The notes under the pieces are model-generated. The model was not told the DNA's origin. It saw only the letters and a list, made by a program, of their open reading frames with translations, and made no database searches. A stretch of DNA of 6,796 bases from Deltaproteobacteria bacterium. GTDB taxonomy: Bacteria > Desulfobacterota_B > Binatia > Binatales > Binataceae. Below are positions 1 through 6,257 of this stretch, one piece after another; positions within the stretch are counted from its first letter, which is position 1, and every line of letters starts with the position of its first letter. The DNA is taken from positions 1 to 6,796 of the forward strand of contig JAKAVX010000142.1 of assembly GCA_021827465.1 (NCBI GenBank), given 5' to 3'. Both the position numbers and the translations under genes were made by a program.

Positions 1-1075
1 TGAACGTTATCGCATGGCCGTCGCCGGAGGACGCCGCGGATCCGGATTTGGCCAGCGCGGCGAGCTTCCGGTAATCCTCGTACAGCGCCGCCGCGGCCGG
101 GCCGGCCGCTCGGATCTGGTTGACGCGCCACGTGATACGGTTCACTGACGGCACAATTCTGAACGCGGCGTAGCAAAACAGCGCCAGGACCGGCAGGCTT
201 TCGAGGCCCGCCCGGCCTCCGCTCATGACCATCGCTATCACCAGCAGGGCTGCGCAGACGAAGACCGTCTCGGTAAGATACGGCCCCACCGCTTCCATCG
301 TCTTGGCCAGGTAGCCGAGTTTCAGAACGCCTTCCTGTTGATCCTCGAAGGCGCCGGTGAAGAATTTTTCGCGGCCGAGCACTTTGATTTCCTTGACGCC
401 GCCCAGCACTTCCTGCAGCGTTTTCAGCACTCCGCGTTCGAGTTCGCGCTGCTGCGTTCCGTAGCGCGCCGCGACCCGCCGCGTCAGCCGCAGCAGCAGC
501 GCAAACATCCCGAGCAGCGCGGCTGCCGCCACCAGCGTTATCTTTGGCGCCGCGATCAGCAGGACCACCGCGATACTGGCCGCCGTCAGCATCTCCGAGG
601 ACCCGGCCACCGCCGCCGACATCGCAACGCCGTACATCAGGTACACACCCTCGTTGGTGTTCCAGATGAGGTCGGCCGAGTTGCGGCGCGCAAAAAACGG
701 ATAGGGCATCGACAGATACCCGGACAGCATCGTCACGCGCACCGCGGCGATCGACTCGCCGACGATCTTGTGGCGCAGATAGTGCATCCCGATTACGAGC
801 AGATTCTTGAGCAAATAGTAGAAGGCGACCAGGACCGAGAGCTCGATTATCTGCGCGCCCGCCGTTCGCCACGGCAGCATCGCGACGATCGTCGAAAGCC
901 CGCGGATGTGCGAAATCCCGGCCGGATTCGTGACGCCCTTGATAAGCGCGAAGACCACCGCCGCCGCGCCCCCCTCGACCAGCCCGGTGACGAACACCAG
1001 CGGTGCGAGGACGGTCCATCGCCATCGCATCCTCGCCGGCAGCATCGCGACGCACTTGCGCAGCGTGCCGAGCAT
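1..1075 (-). CDS. ABC transporter/lipid-linked oligosaccharide flippase, PglK/MsbA-like (3' end cut by window edge)
   Basis: This gene runs off the low-coordinate edge. The 358 visible residues are the transmembrane domain, and the ATP-binding domain must lie outside. Hydrophobic segments fall near residues 20-47, 77-98, 145-197 (two helices) and 268-308. Residues 226-239 read GVKEIKVLGREKFF, the cytoplasmic coupling-loop signature I associate with PglK-type exporters, and the segment YPFFARRNSADLI (125-137) fits the same group. From family knowledge, PglK uses ATP to flip undecaprenyl-diphosphate-linked oligosaccharide across the inner membrane, while MsbA flips lipid A. Position 38 bp after an ALG2-like gene supports a flippase for the glycan made by the two upstream transferases (inference). 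The ATG at 1075 is chosen because a GAGGGG ribosome-binding site precedes it and no ATG, GTG or TTG lies in frame between it and the upstream stop. A multidrug or peptide exporter is less likely. The absent NBD prevents checks of its Walker motifs. Confidence 0.88.
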   Translation of the reverse strand, partial: MLGTLRKCVAMLPARMRWRWTVLAPLVFVTGLVEGGAAAVVFALIKGVTNPAGISHIRGLSTIVAMLPWRTAGAQIIELSVLVAFYYLLKNLLVIGMHYLRHKIVGESIAAVRVTMLSGYLSMPYPFFARRNSADLIWNTNEGVYLMYGVAMSAAVAGSSEMLTAASIAVVLLIAAPKITLVAAAALLGMFALLLRLTRRVAARYGTQQRELERGVLKTLQEVLGGVKEIKVLGREKFFTGAFEDQQEGVLKLGYLAKTMEAVGPYLTETVFVCAALLVIAMVMSGGRAGLESLPVLALFCYAAFRIVPSVNRITWRVNQIRAAGPAAAALYEDYRKLAALAKSGSAASSGDGHAITF

Positions 1076-1085
1076 TCCGCCCCTC
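1076..1085 (-). promoter_or_regulatory. Ribosome binding site of the ABC flippase gene
   Basis: On the minus strand GAGGGG (1080-1085) stands 4 nt before the ATG at 1075, followed by CGGA. It is a good purine-rich Shine-Dalgarno match and fixes the start. The 38-bp gap to the alg2-like stop shows no promoter or terminator, so the gene is probably cotranscribed with its neighbours. Confidence 0.6.
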
Positions 1086-1113
1086 GGGCCGTGGGTGTTG
1101 TGAGAGTCGGCGC

Positions 1114-2325
1114 TCAAGCGTGCTCCGGGACGCCGTTGGTCACGGCGCGGATAATCTCTTCAAGCCGGGCGGCAAACATCTTGCGCGAAAAGTTCCTCCT
1201 CACGTGCTCCCTGGCCGCGCGGCCCATCGTCTGTGCGGCCGCATCGTCCTCAACCAGGCGCGCGAGCGCGGCGGCGAACGCTTCCTTCGTGGGCGGACAC
1301 AGGTAACCGGTCACGCCGTCGATCACGGTTTCCGCAGGACCGCCGCTGTTTACCGCGACCACCGGCCGCCCCGCCGCCATCGCCTCGACGGGAACGTAGC
1401 CGAAATGCTCGCGCTCAAAAGTATGCGCCACGCATCGGCATCGCGCGAACAGTTCGATTCGCTCCGCCTCGGACAGCGACTTGAGAAACGTGACCTGTCC
1501 GCGAAGCCCAAGGCGCTCGGCCAGTGCTTCGAGTTCCGCCAATGTTTCGTGACATTCGCTCAGCCGCTCGTCGAAACCGCCCGCGACGATTAGCCGAATC
1601 CTTGCGAAGATTTCCGGCGCGACAAGATCGCGCATCGCGCCAAACGCTTCCACCAGAAGACGCACGTTTTTCGCGCGCTCGTAACGGTTGAGCGACAGTA
1701 TTGTCACCTCGCCGCCGCCTCGCTCGATCGCGCCGGCACGATAGTCGCCGGGGTCAACCCCCGGGTAAACGATGTCAAGCTCGCGATCCGCCAGGCGCCG
1801 AAAGGTTTCCCTGAAGGTGGCGGCAGTGAACCGGCTGTTGACCAGCACGCGGTCGGCCATCCCGGTCGTCACCTCTTCGAGCCAGTCGATCGGCATCCGG
1901 TACAAGCGATAGAGTTCGCCGCCGCTCGGCGCGAGAAGCCTGTCCGGAAAGTGACAGTAGAAGACAATTCGCGCGCTCGTGAAGAGCTTCAGCATCGGGA
2001 TCGGCGCCGACACCAGATCGCAAAAGATCACGTCGAAACGCTCGCGCGAGGACGCGAGCCGCAAGGCGACGTAGCCGATGCGCACGAGGTTGCACGGAAC
2101 GCGCAGGCGATGCCCGATATGAAGCGGAAGGAAGCCGCCGTATGAACGAATCTCGAGCGCTTGTTTCACCGCGCCGTCGAACGCGCGCGGGTCATTGCGC
2201 GAAGTGAAGATCGTCACCTGGTGGCCGTCCTGCTTGAAGCAGCTCGCAGCTTCGATCACCAGACGCTCGGAACCGCCGATGCCGAGTTCGGGATGAAGGA
2301 ACGCGATACGCAAGGGACGGCTCAT
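1114..2325 (-). CDS. ALG2-like GT4 mannosyltransferase (alpha-1,3/1,6-mannosyltransferase type)
   Basis: The product is a 403-residue GT-B glycosyltransferase of family GT4. Numbered from the start chosen here, the N-terminal domain has LHPELGIGGSERL (10-22), the glycine loop with SER in place of the common AER. FYCHFPDRLL (122-131) is a hallmark of ALG2. The C-terminal domain has SLNRYERAKN and the EX7E motif EHFGYVPVE with glutamates at 306 and 314, then AVNSGGPAETV. In eukaryotes ALG2 adds the alpha-1,3- and then alpha-1,6-mannose to Man1GlcNAc2-PP-dolichol on the cytosolic face. Donor and acceptor in this organism are inferred. The frame is open to 2388, but the start at 2325 is preferred because its ATG overlaps the TGA of the alg1-like gene as ATGA and because the homologous region begins there. 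No clear Shine-Dalgarno is seen, consistent with translational coupling. Another GT4 mannosyltransferase of similar fold is the main alternative. Confidence 0.88.
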   Translation of the reverse strand: MSRPLRIAFLHPELGIGGSERLVIEAASCFKQDGHQVTIFTSRNDPRAFDGAVKQALEIRSYGGFLPLHIGHRLRVPCNLVRIGYVALRLASSRERFDVIFCDLVSAPIPMLKLFTSARIVFYCHFPDRLLAPSGGELYRLYRMPIDWLEEVTTGMADRVLVNSRFTAATFRETFRRLADRELDIVYPGVDPGDYRAGAIERGGGEVTILSLNRYERAKNVRLLVEAFGAMRDLVAPEIFARIRLIVAGGFDERLSECHETLAELEALAERLGLRGQVTFLKSLSEAERIELFARCRCVAHTFEREHFGYVPVEAMAAGRPVVAVNSGGPAETVIDGVTGYLCPPTKEAFAAALARLVEDDAAAQTMGRAAREHVRRNFSRKMFAARLEEIIRAVTNGVPEHA

Positions 2326-3575
2326 GGCGATACGGACGGCTTTCGCAAAATAACCGGCGCGGCACGCTCGTTCCATTCCTCCGGCCATGAAACCGGCCGC
2401 ATCCGAGCCAGGTTGCCGCGCATGCTGTCGAGCATGGGCGTGCGATTCGGAAATCCCCGGAAAAGTTCGTAGAGATGCCCGGCGAGTTGCTCCGCGTTTG
2501 AGAAAAGAAGTCCGTTCTCGCCGTCGCGCACCATTTCCTTAAGGCACGGGCCGTAATCGTATGCGCACACCGGCAGCGAAGCGCCGAACATGTCCGCGAT
2601 CTTCATCGGCAGATCCACGCCCGACGACGACCGATGACAGCATACTCCGAGGTCGGCCGCGCCGAGGATCAGCGCGTAATCCTCGGCGCTCAGCCACAGC
2701 GTCCGCAGATGTATCCTGCGGAGCTTCATGCCAGCTATCTCGCGCTCGTACGCGGCGCGCATCGGTCCGCGCCCGGTCAGCAGGATCAGCAGATCCGGAA
2801 AGGACGCGTCGGCGCCGCGATCGGTCATCTCGTCGCATCGGATCGCCGCCCGCAGCAGCATCCCGAGGTCTTCGTCCGCGCTCCAACTGCTCGGGCTCAC
2901 GATAATCGCGGGCCGCGTACCGTTTCCAATCGGGAAACCGAGGTCAATCCGCGCGAGCGCCGCCGCCCGATCGCCGGCTTCGAGCGGACGGAACACCGCC
3001 GCCGGCCGATCGTGGAGCACCGTCGCGCGCGAGATACCGAAGTCGCGCGCGAGCGCCGCCGCCATCGCGTCCGAGACGCAAAGATGCGCGTCGGCGCGGC
3101 GTCCGAACGCCCGCTCGCACCATCGCATCAGCCGGACCGCGGGATGCTTCCGGCCAAGGCGCAGTGCGAGCATTGTGTAGCCGAAGTTGTGCCAGTCGAT
3201 TACGAGCCGCGCCGAGCGGGTCCGCGCGAAAAGCGTAGCGAGCGGCAGGGTCGGCACCGCTGGCGGATTCTGAACCAGCACCACGTCGGGCCGTTCGAGG
3301 CCGAGCCACAAAAGCCGTATCAGCCGGTAGGCTTGGCCGGTAACCCGCGCGATCGAGCGCGCGATAAAGCCGAGCGCGGAATGTTGCGCCGACGTGTCCC
3401 TCGCGGGAAGGAGATGCAACCTGATTCGGCGATGCTCGCGGAGGGCGCGCAGCGGCTCGCTTCCATCGAAGGCGACCACATCGACGTCAACGTCGTGGCC
3501 GGCGAGCGCAAGCGCGTGGTACTGCATCCGCGGGCTGCGGCCAAGGTCGCCGAGAACGATTACCGTTGCGCGCAT
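2322..3575 (-). CDS. ALG1-like beta-1,4-mannosyltransferase (chitobiosyldiphosphodolichol mannosyltransferase type)
   Basis: This 417-residue protein resembles eukaryotic ALG1 (family GT33) along its whole length. Visible signatures in order are VLGDLGRSPRMQYHA (7-21), QNPPAVP (102-108), DWHNFGYTML (127-136), the DRP segment (189-191), SSWSADEDLGMLL (229-241), TGRGPM (267-272), and WLSAEDY with GAADLGV (294-311). The most telling is SSSGVDLPMKIADMFG (316-331), the nucleotide-sugar site region. In eukaryotes ALG1 moves mannose from GDP-mannose to GlcNAc2-PP-dolichol, making the beta-1,4 link that starts the N-glycan mannose core. Eukaryotic ALG1 has an N-terminal membrane anchor, and none is visible here, so the protein is probably cytoplasmic or peripheral on the membrane. 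The start at 3575 matches the beginning of the ALG1 fold. No Shine-Dalgarno precedes it, but an AT-rich -10-like box lies only 11 nt upstream, suggesting a leaderless or near-leaderless message. It overlaps the alg2-like gene by 4 bp. Bacterial substrates remain inferred. Confidence 0.9.
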   Translation of the reverse strand: MRATVIVLGDLGRSPRMQYHALALAGHDVDVDVVAFDGSEPLRALREHRRIRLHLLPARDTSAQHSALGFIARSIARVTGQAYRLIRLLWLGLERPDVVLVQNPPAVPTLPLATLFARTRSARLVIDWHNFGYTMLALRLGRKHPAVRLMRWCERAFGRRADAHLCVSDAMAAALARDFGISRATVLHDRPAAVFRPLEAGDRAAALARIDLGFPIGNGTRPAIIVSPSSWSADEDLGMLLRAAIRCDEMTDRGADASFPDLLILLTGRGPMRAAYEREIAGMKLRRIHLRTLWLSAEDYALILGAADLGVCCHRSSSGVDLPMKIADMFGASLPVCAYDYGPCLKEMVRDGENGLLFSNAEQLAGHLYELFRGFPNRTPMLDSMRGNLARMRPVSWPEEWNERAAPVILRKPSVSP

Positions 3576-3620
3576 GATGCGCGATTAATATACACGCGTG
3601 GGACTGCCGGATGCCCTGTT
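3576..3620 (-). promoter_or_regulatory. Putative promoter of the alg1-alg2-flippase operon, repeated at 6417-6460
   Basis: In otherwise GC-rich sequence, the minus strand carries TATATTAAT just upstream of the alg1-like ATG. A TATATT -10-like hexamer (3587-3592) ends 11 nt before the start codon. No good -35 hexamer is seen at 16-18 bp spacing; TTGACA at 3635-3640 is about 42 bp away and too far. Transcription would begin a few bases before the ATG. A closely similar element stands at 6417-6460, again directly before an ATGCGCGC start, so the element is conserved or duplicated as a unit. Confidence 0.45.
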
Positions 3621-3690
3621 TTGGAGGAGCGGTTTGTCAAAAATGGCCGCAATTGCCCCCGCTGCATCCGCACCAGCCACGGGAGGAGCT

Positions 3691-3706
3691 GCCGCCGGAT
3701 GGCGGC
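3691..3706. other. Short perfect hairpin between the beta-helix gene and alg1
   Basis: GCCGCC and GGCGGC form a 6-bp GC stem around a 4-base loop. It lies about 75 bp after the stop of the beta-helix gene and 115 bp before the alg1-like start. No T-run follows on either strand, so it is a weak candidate for a terminator of the beta-helix transcript. In GC-rich DNA it could be chance. Confidence 0.25.
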
Positions 3707-3780
3707 CTAACGAGCAATCGATTCGGTCGTCTGGCCCAACAAAGGAAGTCCGAATCGCGTGGTTCGCTTCATTTCGGGTG

Positions 3781-4608
3781 CTACTGGATGCATGGCTGGC
3801 TCGCGGTATTGAAGCTGTTGGCGAACCACTGGTCCGAAGCGCAGCCGCTCGAATGGCGATCGTTCATGTCGAAGTCGGCGTTGTCGGTCGCGCTGCAGTC
3901 GCCGATGTTGTTCTTGTTGCTGTTGAACTGAACGGTGATTCCGTCGCGGCTATTGCTGTTGCTGACAACCCCGTAGACGTTGTTCGAGTTGCTCGGTTTG
4001 GTCTGCACCGCGCATCCGCCATTGCCATTGGGGATGCATCCGACCAGCACTCCGTTCGAGCCGCTGTCGGAGACTTCCGAGTCGGCGATGTCGTTTTGAT
4101 CGGACCCGCTGACGAAGATTCCGAACTGCCCGTTATCGTCGGCGGTTATCCGCGTGACCTGGTTCAATTTCGCCTTGAAGAGAAGAACGCCCGCCTTGTT
4201 GTTGGAGTCGGCGACGAGGTTGTCGATGGCACCGTTGGTGGAGTCGGTCTCGACTCCGTTGGCCCATCCGCTGATGGTTGCGCCGAGTCCCTCCAGGAAG
4301 GCTCCGCTTGCGCTCTTCAGGATGTGCACGCCCGCACCTTTCGCGGTGCCGTTGGACGGACCCGTGATCGAGTTGCCATTGAGATTTAAGACCACGTTCT
4401 TGGCCCTGATCGCGATGCAGTCGCCAGCGCCGGTGGCGCTATTGCCGACCGGATTGCCGAGCGTGAAGAGTCCGCCCGAGGTGATCGTGCATCCGCATCT
4501 CAGAATCGTCCGCGCACATTGAGCCGACGCAATCCCGCTTGCACTTATAATCGCCAGCCCGGCCGCGCCGATCGCACCCAGCATCCGCCCCATCCTGAAC
4601 CTGCCCAT
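3781..4608 (-). CDS. Secreted right-handed parallel beta-helix repeat protein
   Basis: The 275-residue product starts with a classical signal peptide: basic residues 1-8, a hydrophobic core (about 9-25) and an ASA site at 27-29 before Gln30-Cys31. The residue before Cys31 is Gln, so there is no lipobox and this should be an exported soluble protein. After a Cys-rich start (Cys31, 38, 40) comes the phrase VVLNLNGNSITG, typical of NosD-like and other parallel beta-helix folds. Asn/Asp/Gly-rich coils of about 22-25 residues follow (for example NKAGVLLF, GQFGIFVSGSDQND and SNGVLVG). Such folds occur in polysaccharide lyases, epimerases and surface adhesins, but no catalytic motif is recognisable, so no reaction is assigned. 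The start at 4608 is chosen over upstream codons to 4665 because of its Shine-Dalgarno site and because it gives a clean signal peptide. The gene interrupts an alg1 remnant and the intact alg1 gene. Its asparagine-rich composition differs from that of its neighbours. Confidence 0.85.
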   Translation of the reverse strand: MGRFRMGRMLGAIGAAGLAIISASGIASAQCARTILRCGCTITSGGLFTLGNPVGNSATGAGDCIAIRAKNVVLNLNGNSITGPSNGTAKGAGVHILKSASGAFLEGLGATISGWANGVETDSTNGAIDNLVADSNNKAGVLLFKAKLNQVTRITADDNGQFGIFVSGSDQNDIADSEVSDSGSNGVLVGCIPNGNGGCAVQTKPSNSNNVYGVVSNSNSRDGITVQFNSNKNNIGDCSATDNADFDMNDRHSSGCASDQWFANSFNTASQPCIQ

Positions 4609-4612
4609 CGTC

Positions 4613-4619
4613 CCACCTC
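4613..4619 (-). promoter_or_regulatory. Ribosome binding site of the beta-helix gene
   Basis: On the minus strand GAGGTGG stands 4 nt upstream of the ATG at 4608. It is the strongest Shine-Dalgarno in the window and decides the start over the 19-codon in-frame extension to 4665. Confidence 0.65.
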
Positions 4620-4675
4620 GTCGTCGCTGCAGCAGCCTGCAACTTGCTGCCGGATATAATGCCATAAAGACTGTT

Positions 4676-4903
4676 TCATGCAGAGATTAGCGGGTCAATT
4701 CGCCATCGCCGCATCAGCGGGAAGGTTTGCCCGACAACCCCCGCGATCGCGCGTGCGATAAAGCCGAGCGTGGAGGGTCGCTTGGACGCGGCGCGTGGGA
4801 CGAGCAGATGGAGCAGGACGCCGGGATGCTCGCTAAGTGCGCGCGGCGGCTCGCTTCGCGGACTGCGGCCAAGGTCGCCCAATACGATTACCGTTGCGCG
4901 CAT
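4676..4903 (-). pseudogene. Truncated, internally deleted alg1-like remnant
   Basis: This 75-codon ORF copies the start of the intact alg1-like gene. Residues 1-16 (MRATVIVLGDLGRSPR) are identical. Residues corresponding to 17-38 of the intact protein are then missing, an in-frame 66-bp loss. The next 49 residues align without gaps to intact residues 39-87 with 28 identities, including LGFIAR and VGQ/VTGQ. Similarity ends near 4700 and a TGA closes the frame at 4676. It lacks every substrate-binding motif of the family and more than 80% of the length, so it cannot be an active transferase. It begins 3 bp after the stop of the ATPase gene with no promoter between, implying that an alg1 gene once followed the ATPase directly. 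That the frame stays open could mean a recent event or chance in GC-rich DNA. Confidence 0.85.
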
Positions 4904-4904
4904 G
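4862..4904. repeat. Direct repeat of the alg1 start region (other copy 3534-3576)
   Basis: These 43 bases match 3534-3576 at 39 positions by eye, on the same strand. They cover the first 14 codons of both alg1 copies plus one upstream base. Similarity stops abruptly just upstream of the ATG: the intact copy has the AT-rich promoter element, while this copy has the end of the ATPase gene. The repeat could support recombination that would remove or duplicate the beta-helix gene. Confidence 0.8.
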
Positions 4905-4906
4905 TC

Positions 4907-5935
4907 TCAGCCGGTCTGGCTCGCCAGCGTTTCCGATTTCTCAGTCGCCGTCTCGTTTTTCGAGACTGCCGAGGGCGCTCCGGAGCCTGGCTCCGACGCG
5001 TGCGACTCCTGCGGATAAAGCGCGCGTGCCCGCCCAAGCAATCGGAGCGCAATCGACTCAAGCGCGCGGCTGAGCCACCGCCGTATCCGCTCGCCGCTTA
5101 CGCCCTCCTGATGCGAGGGCTTGGGCGCGAGTAGCCCGTCGTACTCGGCGACTGCCGACCGCACCATGCGTGAGTCCACCTGCTCTGCGCTCTTGGCGTA
5201 GGCGAGCAGCATCGCGTTGTGGCCGAGCACGTTGATGCGGCGCGGGATGCCGCCGCTATGGCGCACGATCTGGCGCAGCGCTCCCGGGTGGAAGACCCGG
5301 TTCGCGTTGCCGCCGCATAGGCTAAGCCGCTGCTCGATATACTCCAGGACCTCCGCGGATTGCAGCGGCTTGAGCACCGAACGCGCGCCGATACGCTGAT
5401 CGAGCTGGCGCAGGGAGGGACTTTTCAGCCGGTGCATCAGCTCGGGCTGCCCGACCAATACGAAATGGAGCTGCTTTTGATCGGGCCGGCCGCCGTTGGA
5501 CAGCAGGCGCAACTGCTCCAGCACCTCGTCGCTTAGATCTTGCGCCTCATCGATAATGATCACGGCGCGCTCTCCCGCCGGCAGCGAACGCAGGAACTCG
5601 TCGAAAGCTTCGAGATAGGCAAGTTTGCTCCGGCCCTGCACCGTGAGGTCGAGCTGCTTGAGGATAAGCTTCATCAGCTCCTGGAAGGTCAGCTTCGGGT
5701 TGCCGAGGTAAATCGCGCGCACCTTCTGATACTGGCGCGCCAGGACCGCCATCACCAACGTCGTCTTACCGGTGCCAACCTCGCCGACCACGACGGTGAA
5801 GCCGCTCGACTCGTGCAGCAGTCCCCACTCGAGCGCGGCGTAGGCTTCCCGATGCGCCTTGCTCATGTAAAGAGCGAGCGGCGAGGAAGTCAGTTGGAAC
5901 GGCGGTCCGTCGAGTCCGAAATGGCTATAATACAT
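4907..5935 (-). CDS. ExeA-type / XrtA-associated AAA ATPase
   Basis: The 342-residue product opens with MYYSHFGLDGPPF, the usual start of the ExeA/GspA and exosortase-locus ATPase family. Walker A is GEVGTGKT (51-58) and Walker B is VIIIDEAQDL (125-134). A sensor-like FVLVGQPEL (158-166) and an arginine-bearing LDQRIGAR (178-185) follow. A C-terminal AAA lid contains GGIPRRINVLGHNAMLLA. Full-length Aeromonas ExeA has a transmembrane segment and a peptidoglycan-binding domain after the ATPase. Here the tail (from about 270) has only an amphipathic basic helix and a polar Ser/Glu-rich end, so it is an ATPase-only version like those I know from exopolysaccharide/PEP-CTERM clusters. Its job is probably energy-dependent assembly or regulation of an envelope process next to the glycan genes (inference). 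The start fits the family. A GGAGG lies 15 nt upstream, which is rather far. The stop is 3 bp before the alg1 remnant. Confidence 0.88.
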   Translation of the reverse strand: MYYSHFGLDGPPFQLTSSPLALYMSKAHREAYAALEWGLLHESSGFTVVVGEVGTGKTTLVMAVLARQYQKVRAIYLGNPKLTFQELMKLILKQLDLTVQGRSKLAYLEAFDEFLRSLPAGERAVIIIDEAQDLSDEVLEQLRLLSNGGRPDQKQLHFVLVGQPELMHRLKSPSLRQLDQRIGARSVLKPLQSAEVLEYIEQRLSLCGGNANRVFHPGALRQIVRHSGGIPRRINVLGHNAMLLAYAKSAEQVDSRMVRSAVAEYDGLLAPKPSHQEGVSGERIRRWLSRALESIALRLLGRARALYPQESHASEPGSGAPSAVSKNETATEKSETLASQTG

Positions 5936-5950
5936 ATGCTGTTTAGCTCG

Positions 5951-5967
5951 CCTCCCCGATCACGGGG
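5951..5967 (-). promoter_or_regulatory. Ribosome binding site of the ATPase gene abutting a small hairpin
   Basis: On the minus strand GGAGG (5951-5955) is the only Shine-Dalgarno-like run before the ATG at 5935, with a long 15-nt spacing. CCCCG and CGGGG (5963-5967 and 5954-5958) can form a 5-bp stem with a 4-base loop that takes up two G's of the GGAGG. The hairpin could dampen translation, but it is short and this is inference. Confidence 0.35.
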
Positions 5968-6041
5968 GCATCTCGCACAAACGATGCCGGACTTTAATCC
6001 TGTCCACGTGACCAGCGTCTGCCGAAAAGTGGCAGCGAACG

Positions 6042-6070
6042 CACTGCCGTAGCACTGGCGCGACACTGCC
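6042..6070. promoter_or_regulatory. Three 7-bp direct repeats at 11-bp intervals, putative operator
   Basis: CACTGCC (6042-6048), CACTGGC (6053-6059) and CACTGCC (6064-6070) are separated by 4 bases each, so they recur every 11 bp, about one helical turn. A partial inverted match, GTGGCAG, lies at 6029-6035. The 7+4 layout is the one used by PhoB/OmpR-family winged-helix regulators, though their spacers are usually AT-rich and these are not. The set sits 107-135 bp upstream of the ATPase start and could control that gene. Confidence 0.4.
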
Positions 6071-6140
6071 AACTTCTCTGACGGTGAATCGATCCGGAGA
6101 TTGTTCGGTGTTTTTTCGCGTCCTGTTCTATCTTGTGATT

Positions 6141-6170
6141 GCGATCTTAAGCAGCGATCTTGCGCTGCTT
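6141..6170. repeat. 8-bp hairpin with overlapping direct repeat
   Basis: AAGCAGCG (6149-6156) and CGCTGCTT (6163-6170) form a perfect 8-bp stem with a 6-base loop. GCGATCTT occurs at 6141-6148 and again at 6154-6161, so direct and inverted repeats interleave. No T-tract follows on either strand, so this is not a standard intrinsic terminator. It could be a protein-binding site or chance. Confidence 0.3.
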
Positions 6171-6257
6171 GCGGCCGGAGTGTTGCGGCGCTGCAAGTCG
6201 CGCTGACGTCCGGCCTTTGACGTTGGGCGCTTCGTCAGGCGGACGGAAACGTGACGA

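Noticed and set aside
338..1593. Long plus-strand open frames (up to 322 codons) opposite the flippase and alg2-like genes
   Set aside because: Their translations are Arg/His/Ala-rich without motifs and lie antisense to genes with clear family signatures, so they are GC-rich shadow frames.
2326..2388. N-terminal extension of the alg2-like frame to 2388
   Set aside because: The extra 21 residues overlap the end of alg1 and fall outside the conserved start. The ATGA overlap at 2325 gives a more natural start.
2634..3710. A 358-codon plus-strand frame opposite the alg1-like gene
   Set aside because: The opposite strand has a full-length ALG1 match, and this frame is Arg/Pro/Glu-rich with no recognisable domain.
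3598..4389. A 263-codon plus-strand frame opposite the beta-helix gene, with Val/Asp-rich sequence that superficially looks protein-like
   Set aside because: It mirrors the repetitive Asn/Asp/Gly codons of the beta-helix gene, which has a signal peptide and ribosome-binding site. The plus frame has neither.
4655..4660. Perfect TATAAT on the plus strand
   Set aside because: There is no suitable -35 and no plus-strand gene downstream. The same AT-rich patch may just belong to the upstream region of the beta-helix gene.
6042..6070. CRISPR array
   Set aside because: The repeats are only 7 bp with 4-bp spacers, far too short for CRISPR repeats and spacers.
6150..6240. Minus-strand tail ending SGRKQRKIAA that looks like a basic transposase C-terminus
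   Set aside because: The frame is closed a short way upstream and no catalytic motif is present. The basic look follows from the hairpin sequence.
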